Assembly: GCA_964387325.1 (NCBI GenBank)
Contig: CAYLYE010000001.1
Span: forward strand, 62,001 to 126,000
Direction of reading: 5' to 3'
Origin: CAZZBK01 sp964387325
GTDB taxonomy: Bacteria; Planctomycetota; Planctomycetia; Pirellulales; PNKZ01
DNA length: 64,000 nt
Shown: one piece after another, positions 37,765 through 44,268 of the stretch
How the letters are laid out: each line of letters opens with the position of its first letter
Position numbering within the stretch: position 1 is the first letter of the stretch
The notes under the pieces: model-generated
Databases searched by the model: none
Told to the model about the DNA's origin: nothing
Seen by the model: the letters and a program-made list of their open reading frames with translations, nothing else
Translations under genes and position numbers: made by a program

Positions 37765-37866
37765 ATTGATCCTCAGCTAAATGGCTTAACTAGGCCAAGC
37801 AACGCGAGGCTGGTATTTCCGGACTCCCGCTGGTCGTCCTGTTAAGTTCATGATCTGAGCCTCAAT
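37765..37866. repeat. ~100-bp imperfect palindrome R2, upstream of the adaptor gene
   Basis: 102 bases, same orientation as R1. Its inner boxes GCTTAAC (37784-37790) and GTTAAGT (37841-37847) are inverted and fit the RYYYAAC/GTTRRRY pattern of integron attC ends; R1 matches only the first box. R1 and R2 bracket exactly the adaptor, pump and lipoprotein genes. Confidence 0.85.
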
Positions 37867-37934
37867 ACCCAATGAGGGATCGCGACCGAGAGATCAAACG
37901 AGCACACACGGCCGAGAATGCCGCGCGCAGAGCG

Positions 37935-38339
37935 TCAGATTAAGAAACGCTCGAAGATGGAATGCGGGCGCAGGCCCGAGTAAACAAACGGATCGGGCGC
38001 AAACTGAAAGGCGGCCGAGGTACCTAACAACAGTGCTAAGTGGTCGCAGATGACATGCGAGCTGAGAACGCTCACAATGGGCAGCGTCACCTTCGCACTG
38101 CGAGTTGCCACGCACCGGCACCCATCGCAGTCGTGCTCGTGTTGAGAGAGCAAGACGCTCGGTTCAGACTCGCTCGGTTCGTGGGCGTCTTCGTCCGCGT
38201 GAGCGGTGTGATGATCGTGGCCCGAGCAAATTGGATCGGCACACGCCTGGGTGGTCTGGTGATGCACGTGCATGCAGCACCCCACGGTGAAATGGATCAC
38301 CATGGTCACGGTGGCAATGATCGCGATGAATGCACGCAC
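37935..38339 (-). CDS. Small His/Cys-rich membrane protein upstream of the efflux genes
   Basis: 134 residues from a GTG at 38339 with AAGGGAG ten bases upstream; the frame is open to a TTG at 38393, so the start is uncertain. The N-terminus is hydrophobic (FIAIIATVTMVIHFTVGCC). It is followed by MHVHH, SGHDHHTAHADEDAHE and HEHDCDGCRC, dense potential metal ligands including a C-x2-C-x-C. A second hydrophobic stretch lies near residue 100. It precedes the adaptor gene with R2 in between. A sensor or metal-buffering role is possible but not demonstrated. Confidence 0.6.
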   Translation of the reverse strand: MRAFIAIIATVTMVIHFTVGCCMHVHHQTTQACADPICSGHDHHTAHADEDAHEPSESEPSVLLSQHEHDCDGCRCVATRSAKVTLPIVSVLSSHVICDHLALLLGTSAAFQFAPDPFVYSGLRPHSIFERFLI

Positions 38340-38439
38340 AGCTCGTTGGCTCCCTTGATCGCCATTCTGCGCAGCGCGCCTGGGCCGAGTCAACCGTGAT
38401 TCGCTTCGTGAGTCTCCGCTGTGTAACGATCGTGGTCGG

Positions 38440-40080
38440 CTATTTCTTCTCGTTCTGTTGCAATTGCTTCCCCAGTATCGCGGGGACGAAATTGTTCAGA
38501 TCGGTCCAAAAGGTCCCTTGGCCGGCATAGACCAAGTTGAGTTTGATGTCGCTGGGCAAGGCGTTGGCGAAGACCCAAAGGTTGTAGGCTTCGCCGGATC
38601 CGAAGGCCTCGACGGCCAGTTTGAACTTTTGGGCCTGAGCCTCTTGCAGCAGCCGATGAGCTTGCGACTTAGCCTGCCCTAGCATGATTTGGGCATTCTT
38701 CTCTTGCTCGGCTGTTTGACGATCGACCGTAGCCGAGATCTTGATCGTCTCGGCACGAGTTTCCTCGGCGGTCTTTTGTCCCTCGGCAATGGTGCCGGCG
38801 ACCTTCTTCTCGGTTTCGACCTTGATCCGACCCGCTTCCAATTCCACCTTGCGTTCAGCCTCGCGTAAGTTGGCTTCGAGCTTGGCGGTCTCTTGCTCGG
38901 CCTCGCGGGTCAACTGCAACTCGATGGCAATGTTCTTGTTCTGGATCGGGACGCGTACATCGGTCGGAATATAAATGTGTCGCACCAGACCATAGAGCAG
39001 CGTGACGTGGTTCTTATCCATCACACTCTGGAACAGCTTGGAGACGTCGTCCTGAAACTGTTGCCGCGACTCGCCGACGAGCAACTCGACGGCGCCGTTG
39101 GCCGAGCCCTTTTCGCGACAGATGCTCTCGATCTGTGGCACGATCAGCCGCTCTTCAACGGCCATGATCGTGCCATAGATTTCGACCAAATGCGGAGCCT
39201 GCTCAGGCAGAATGCCCCAGATGGCCGTAAAGTCCATGTGGATCGGAAACCCGTCGTTGCTAGGAAAATTGATCCCTTCCGAGCTATCGGCGACCGAGGG
39301 TTCACCGGCATCATCGAAGATGACATTGCCCTTGGCATCGACCTTCTTTTTGACCGAGCGGCTGGTCTCGCGATAGCCGATCTCGACGATGTCGACTTGT
39401 CGTTCGAACGGATTGAGCGGGTAAATGCCCGGCTGCAAAATATCTTTCTGTACGCCCGGCACCGCACCGGTCTTGGGGTCGTCCGTAAGATTGGTGACCA
39501 CGCCGCAATAACCGGTGGGAATACTGACCCAGCCGGAGTACTTGGGCTGTCCCAGTGATTGGTCGATTTTCGTGTCGATGATTTTGAAGTCATACGCATA
39601 CGGGTTGACTCGGTAGCGGCCGGGTCCAAAGACCTTGCGAAGATTTCCGCGCTGGGTCGTGTGGTCGAGATCTCCATCGATGACAACGTTCGTGCCTTGC
39701 GATAGTTCTTCGCCCACCTTGCTCGTGGCGATACCGACCTGGCAGAGGATCGACTGCGGATCAATCCGTTTGGCCGGCAACGGTTCGACGAGGTTGTCTT
39801 TGACCGGCTCTCGAATCCACCAGACCGGGCAGTAAAAATGTCGGCCGGGCCCCACCATCCGTTCGAGCACGCCGATCTCGCCATCCTCGTAGCGGGCCAG
39901 TCGATTGGCTGGCGGACGCTTGGATGAGCCGAACAACAATGGACCCTTGTAGGTCAAACGCAGGCTCTCGCCGGCGGGGACCCACACGCGATTAACGGTC
40001 CAGTGGAACACCGTGCCCGCGACGATGAGAAGTAGACCGAACCACATCAGGTGAGCAAGTCGCATGGTTTTCGCTTTCAT
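38440..40080 (-). CDS. Membrane-anchored SPFH/band-7 protein with three PG-x-Y-x-x-NP repeats (B subunit)
   Basis: 546 residues. The ATG at 40080 overlaps the upstream SPFH stop (ATGA) and has GAGG upstream. One TM helix (residues ~9-27) is followed by three motifs, VGPGRHFYCP (77-86), FGPGRYRVNP (151-160) and LQPGIYPLNP (215-224), then the SPFH domain (FPIHMDFTAIWGILPEQAPHL) and a long Glu/Lys/Ala coiled coil (~385-490). This order (beta repeats, SPFH, coiled coil) recalls major vault protein, but with a membrane anchor. A heteromeric cage like HflK/HflC is a reasonable model. Function unknown. Confidence 0.8.
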   Translation of the reverse strand: MKAKTMRLAHLMWFGLLLIVAGTVFHWTVNRVWVPAGESLRLTYKGPLLFGSSKRPPANRLARYEDGEIGVLERMVGPGRHFYCPVWWIREPVKDNLVEPLPAKRIDPQSILCQVGIATSKVGEELSQGTNVVIDGDLDHTTQRGNLRKVFGPGRYRVNPYAYDFKIIDTKIDQSLGQPKYSGWVSIPTGYCGVVTNLTDDPKTGAVPGVQKDILQPGIYPLNPFERQVDIVEIGYRETSRSVKKKVDAKGNVIFDDAGEPSVADSSEGINFPSNDGFPIHMDFTAIWGILPEQAPHLVEIYGTIMAVEERLIVPQIESICREKGSANGAVELLVGESRQQFQDDVSKLFQSVMDKNHVTLLYGLVRHIYIPTDVRVPIQNKNIAIELQLTREAEQETAKLEANLREAERKVELEAGRIKVETEKKVAGTIAEGQKTAEETRAETIKISATVDRQTAEQEKNAQIMLGQAKSQAHRLLQEAQAQKFKLAVEAFGSGEAYNLWVFANALPSDIKLNLVYAGQGTFWTDLNNFVPAILGKQLQQNEKK

Positions 40081-41630
40081 GGCTGGTTACCTCGGGTGGT
40101 CTTGGGCGTCGGAGCAGCGGCATCGGTCGGCTGAGCAAACGCGCGGAAGATATCCATGATCGGACTATCAGCCGTGTTGGCCATGATCGACTTGTAGGCA
40201 GGCGCCATTTTCTGATAGAGCACATAGCGGGCGAACTTGAGCCCGTCCCCGCTAAAGGCCGCGACCGACTGCTTCCAGCCGGCCGCCTCGGCTTCATTGT
40301 TGAACTCGACGACCTTCGCGGCCGCTTCGCCCCGCAACTCGATTGCGGCCGATTCGTCCTTGGCGGCTTCAAGCTTCAACTTCGCAACAGCGAGTTCCTG
40401 ATTCGCCAAGGTCACGGCCACCTGCTGCTTCTGCAAAGCTTCGGTGGTCAGCTTGACCACCTGCTGCTCGGCTTGCACCAGCGACTGCTTTTGCTTGACG
40501 AGTTCGTTCTGAATCGCCAGTTCTTGTTCCGACTCTTGCTGCTTGGTCTGTTGGATGTACTGTTGTTGTTTTTGCTTGGCGATCTCGCGAGAACGTAGCG
40601 GTTCGGCGATCTTCTCCGGAGGTCGGATGCGTGTGATCTGCGCGTCCACGATCTCGATGCCGAGTGTTTCGCAGGCCCGCACCATGTCGGCCCTGAACTT
40701 CTCGGCAAACACGGTTCGGGTCGTCCCCTGGATCAGCTCGCGACCCAAGTTGTTCGAGCCTTGCAGTCGTGAGAACGAACGGGCATTGGGCAGAATGATC
40801 TTGTTGCGAATCTCTTCGTCGATGGTGTCGGGCAGTCCATCGTTCTTGAACTCGTTGTAGAGTACAAACACTTCAGATGCCTTTTCGGGGATCACGCGAA
40901 ACTCGACAATGCCATCGAGGCTGACCCAAAAGCCGTCCTTGGTCGGAAAGCCCAAGTCGCGATCCTCGGAGAGATCGATCCGCTGTCGGCGGCAGTCAAC
41001 CAGATTCACGCGCGTGACGAACGGGTTCAGGTAATAGGTGCCCGGATCGAGGGTCTTGTCCTGCACGCCTCGTTCCCCCTCGTCGACCGTCGTGCGATTG
41101 GCGTTCTTGGACATCGGGCCAACCAGATTCGTGACCACTCCTTTGTAACCGGCCGGTATCGTGACCGGATCGTACAGATCGATTCGCTCGGCGTAGGGAT
41201 TGATCGCATAGCGGCCCGGTCGCAAGGGGTCGCGCAAGATGCCCTTTTGCGTCGTTTGTGACGCGAGGAACTCGCCATACGGCAGATCATCTCCATAGAG
41301 CCGGGTCATCACCCCGATCTTGCCCGGCGGCACCTCGAACTGCGGCACAATTTCCCATTCCCAGTGGTAGGGGTTGTAAAAGTACCGACCCTCGCGGAGC
41401 ACGTCGAGTTGCACTCCTTTATGTTCCGGCGAAGGAGCAATTTCGTCCGAGTTCTCCAGATCGAGCCCCGTCTTATGAACCAGCACCGCCACAAAAGCGG
41501 CCGGTACCTGAATGCGGCTCATCTCATAGCTCAGCCAGAGCATCATCAGCAGCAGCGGCACGCCGGCGAGCACAACCCACTTGAAGCGGTTGAAATGCTC
41601 GCCGCCACGACCTATTTCGATGACCGACAT
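40077..41630 (-). CDS. Membrane-anchored SPFH/band-7 protein with three 58-residue repeats (A subunit)
   Basis: 517 residues from the ATG at 41630 (AAGG upstream). The TM helix is at ~18-34. LREGRYFYNPY (78-88), LRPGRYAINPY (136-146) and LDPGTYYLNPF (194-204) recur at exactly 58-residue spacing. The SPFH domain follows (KDGFWVSLDGIVEFRVIPEKA), then a coiled coil rich in Gln, Glu and Lys (~365-450). Short tracts such as GVVTNL are shared with the B subunit, so the two are paralogues. It lies 58 bases downstream of the sigma-54 activator gene and may be regulated by it. SPFH proteins scaffold membrane microdomains or proteases; no protease is adjacent. Confidence 0.8.
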   Translation of the reverse strand: MSVIEIGRGGEHFNRFKWVVLAGVPLLLMMLWLSYEMSRIQVPAAFVAVLVHKTGLDLENSDEIAPSPEHKGVQLDVLREGRYFYNPYHWEWEIVPQFEVPPGKIGVMTRLYGDDLPYGEFLASQTTQKGILRDPLRPGRYAINPYAERIDLYDPVTIPAGYKGVVTNLVGPMSKNANRTTVDEGERGVQDKTLDPGTYYLNPFVTRVNLVDCRRQRIDLSEDRDLGFPTKDGFWVSLDGIVEFRVIPEKASEVFVLYNEFKNDGLPDTIDEEIRNKIILPNARSFSRLQGSNNLGRELIQGTTRTVFAEKFRADMVRACETLGIEIVDAQITRIRPPEKIAEPLRSREIAKQKQQQYIQQTKQQESEQELAIQNELVKQKQSLVQAEQQVVKLTTEALQKQQVAVTLANQELAVAKLKLEAAKDESAAIELRGEAAAKVVEFNNEAEAAGWKQSVAAFSGDGLKFARYVLYQKMAPAYKSIMANTADSPIMDIFRAFAQPTDAAAPTPKTTRGNQP

Positions 41631-41688
41631 GACGACCTTCCTTGAGTGTGAGGAACGTTGAGGTGCGGTTTCAGATGAGCCAACAGGC

Positions 41689-43089
41689 TTAGCGCGCGGC
41701 GACTCGCGGCGGCTCTTCAACCCCCAGCCGCTTCATCTTCTTATACAGCGTCGTACGATTGATGCCCAGCGCATCGGCCGTCGCTTGTCGATTCCAGTCG
41801 TGCTCTTCAAGCATTTGAATGAGAATCTGACGCTCGGGGCCTTCCAAGGCGCTCTTGAGCGCCTTGCCCTGCGGCATCTCGACACTCACCGGCACCGTGT
41901 TAAGCACGCTCGGCGGCAAATCGTCGAGCCGCACGACGTCCCCCTTGCCCAACAGCACGGCCCGCTCGATAACGTTTTGCAACTCGCGTACATTACCCGG
42001 CCAGCGATAGCGCTGCAAAGCATTGAGCGCCTCCTCGCTGAACCCGTTGACCTTTTTACCCGAGTCGGCCACAACCCGCGCGAGAAAATGTTCAGCCAAC
42101 AACGGGATGTCGGAGAACCGCTCGCGCAACGGCGGCAGCTCGATATTGATCACGTTCACGCGGTAGAACAAGTCTTGGCGGAACTTGCCCGCCGCAACGA
42201 GCGTCTCGAGATGCTCGTTCGTGGCGAGCACGACGCGCGTATCGACGTGGAACGTCTTGGATCCGCCCACCTGTTCAAACTCGAACTCTTGCAGCACGCG
42301 CAACAACTTGACTTGCAAGCCGGGCGTGGCCGTGCCGATCTCGTCCAAAAACAGCGTGCCAGTGTCGGCTTGCTTGAACTTGCCCATCTTGTCGACCGTG
42401 GCGCCTGTAAATGCTCCGGCCACATGGCCAAACAGTTCGCTCTCTAAAAGCGTCTCGGGCAACGCGCCGCAAGCCACCTCGACAAACGGCTGGTCGCGCC
42501 GACCGCTGCGACGATGAATGGCGCGGGCGAGCAATGACTTGCCCGTGCCGCTCTCGCCCGTAATGAGAATCGTGGCGCGGGTGTCAGCCACGCTCTCGAT
42601 CATGTCATACACCTTGCGCATGCGCTGGTCATGGCCAACGATGTTCTCCAGACCAAATCGCAAGTCGAGCTGCTGCTTGAGTTGTTTGTTCTCTTCGATG
42701 ACGTGCCGCGTGTTGAGCGCCCGCTCGATGGCCATCTCAAGCTCTTCATCAATGAGCGGCTTGGTGAGCATGTCAAACGCGCCGGCCCGGAGGGCATCGA
42801 TCGCCGTGTCGACCGTGCCGTAGCCGGTGATCAGAATCACGGTCGTGTCGGGATGCTGCTTGCGGCAGTCTTCGAGCACGTCGAAGCCATCGTCTTCGCC
42901 CAGTCGAATGTCGCACATGACCAGATCGAAGGTGCGGCGCTTGAAGGCCGCGTTAGCCGTGGCGCGATTGACGGCCGTTTCGACCTCGTAACCCTGGCCA
43001 CGCAACCAGTCCCCCATCGACTCGAGCAGATGACGATCGTCATCAACAAGCAATAACGAAGCACGCTTGGGTTGGACTTTGGTCTTCAC
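41689..43089 (-). CDS. NtrC-family sigma-54-dependent response regulator
   Basis: 466 residues, started at a GTG (43089) with TGAGG six bases upstream; a TTG at 43110 is possible. The receiver domain has LLLVDDD, phosphoacceptor Asp in VMCDIRLGEDD, and ITGYG and KPL. The AAA+ domain has Walker A GESGTGKS, the sigma-54-contact loop GAFTGA (intact), Walker B GTLFLDEIG and WPGNVRELQNV. The C-terminal Fis-type helix-turn-helix is WNRQATADALGINRTTLYKKM. It activates sigma-54 promoters when phosphorylated. The partner histidine kinase is not in the window. First gene of a minus-strand group with the SPFH pair. Confidence 0.93.
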   Translation of the reverse strand: MKTKVQPKRASLLLVDDDRHLLESMGDWLRGQGYEVETAVNRATANAAFKRRTFDLVMCDIRLGEDDGFDVLEDCRKQHPDTTVILITGYGTVDTAIDALRAGAFDMLTKPLIDEELEMAIERALNTRHVIEENKQLKQQLDLRFGLENIVGHDQRMRKVYDMIESVADTRATILITGESGTGKSLLARAIHRRSGRRDQPFVEVACGALPETLLESELFGHVAGAFTGATVDKMGKFKQADTGTLFLDEIGTATPGLQVKLLRVLQEFEFEQVGGSKTFHVDTRVVLATNEHLETLVAAGKFRQDLFYRVNVINIELPPLRERFSDIPLLAEHFLARVVADSGKKVNGFSEEALNALQRYRWPGNVRELQNVIERAVLLGKGDVVRLDDLPPSVLNTVPVSVEMPQGKALKSALEGPERQILIQMLEEHDWNRQATADALGINRTTLYKKMKRLGVEEPPRVAAR

Positions 43090-43527
43090 GGCAAACCTCA
43101 CGCAGGGCAATGAGTTAGGTCAATTTTATGGGTCGAAGCCTCCCGATTCATGCATCCGTGCCAAGTGTCCGGGTTGTAAAACAGGGCACCTGGGGAGAAT
43201 TAATCCGTCGCCAATCATCTACGTCACAGGTTGCCAGACGTCAACGAATGAGCGATTTCGCCTCACTTAAACCTCGCTCATTGAGCCCGACGCCAGCTAT
43301 TCCCCCCTCAACAGACAGGCAAAAACGGTATAAACTCTACGAGCGGTTTAAGGTCCGCCGCGATTGACGGTCGCACGTGGCGGTTCACCCCCATATTAGG
43401 ACCGTGGCAATCCCAGCCCATTCGGGCTACCTTGAAGGCAATTCTCAGCTAGAGTTGTGGAATCATCGAAGGTTGATGGTTCGATCCTGACGGCGTCGGC
43501 ACTTTTCATTTGGGAGACGATGTAACA
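43090..43527. other. Divergent regulator intergenic region with inverted repeat
   Basis: 438 bases between two divergent response-regulator genes. AATGAGCGA (43247-43255) and TCGCTCATT (43274-43282) are a perfect 9-bp inverted repeat with an 18-base gap, a possible operator. TATAAA at 43329-43334 may be a -10 for the plus-strand gene but lacks a good -35. No convincing -24/-12 sigma-54 promoter was found. Confidence 0.4.
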
Positions 43528-44160
43528 ATGGCTATTCGATTGGTGATTGCCGACGATCATGAACTCGTTCGTTCCGGGGTGGTAAGTCTGCTCGAAGGAG
43601 CCGACGTTGAAGTCGTCGCCCAGGCGGCGAGCGGTCCCGAAGCAGTCGAGCAGTGCCAAAAACATAAGCCCGATGTTCTGCTCCTTGATATTCGCATGAA
43701 GGACACCGACGGCTTGACGGCGCTCGAGGAAGTTCGCAAGACGGTCCCTGAGGTCAAGGTGCTCATCCTGTCGACCTACGATAATCCGACCTACATGGCT
43801 CGGGCTCACGCCCTGGGAGCCAGCGAATACGTGCTCAAGGGATCGAGCCGCGAACAGTTGCTCGGCGCGCTCGCGGCGGTGGTGGCGGGCGAAGCCCCCT
43901 CGAAGTTCGGCGAACTGCAAAAAGTCGCCGGCACCATGTCGGTACGCCAAAAGCAAGTCGACGACGAAGTCCAATTAACCCATCGCGAGACTCAAGTCCT
44001 ACGGCACCTCGCCCTGGGCTTAAGCAATAAAGAGATCGCGCAATCGCTGTCGATCAGTGTCGAGACCGTCAAGGAACACGTCCAACACCTGCTCCGCAAG
44101 ATGGACGTAGCCGACCGCACTCAGGCCGCCGTTTGGGCCGTGCGAAAAGGACTCGTGTAG
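43528..44160 (+). CDS. NarL/FixJ-type response regulator
   Basis: 210 residues from the ATG at 43528 with GGGAGA upstream. Receiver domain: VIADDHELVRSGV, the phosphoacceptor Asp in VLLLDIRMKDTDGL, LSTYD and LKGSS. C-terminal LuxR-type helix-turn-helix: LTHRETQVLRHLALGLSNKEIAQSLSISVETVKEHV. It should bind DNA as a dimer after phosphorylation by an unidentified kinase. It is monocistronic and divergent from the NtrC-type gene. Targets are unknown. Confidence 0.93.
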   Translation: MAIRLVIADDHELVRSGVVSLLEGADVEVVAQAASGPEAVEQCQKHKPDVLLLDIRMKDTDGLTALEEVRKTVPEVKVLILSTYDNPTYMARAHALGASEYVLKGSSREQLLGALAAVVAGEAPSKFGELQKVAGTMSVRQKQVDDEVQLTHRETQVLRHLALGLSNKEIAQSLSISVETVKEHVQHLLRKMDVADRTQAAVWAVRKGLV

Positions 44161-44268
44161 AAACCGGCTAATTGCGAAGTGACCATTGCTCAATCATAAA
44201 ACGGCTCGCGCGTCAGCGCTCGGCCTTTGATCGCTTAGCACGCTTCACTTCTTCCATCACACGGCTCG

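Noticed and set aside
37784..37847. A true integron attC site
   Set aside because: R2 fits the outer boxes but R1 does not fully, no integrase is visible, and the cassette would hold three genes with no attC downstream of each; kept only as a resemblance.
43400..43430. Sigma-54 -24/-12 promoter near GTGGCAATCC
   Set aside because: The TGGCA element is present but no GC-containing -12 element lies at the required spacing.
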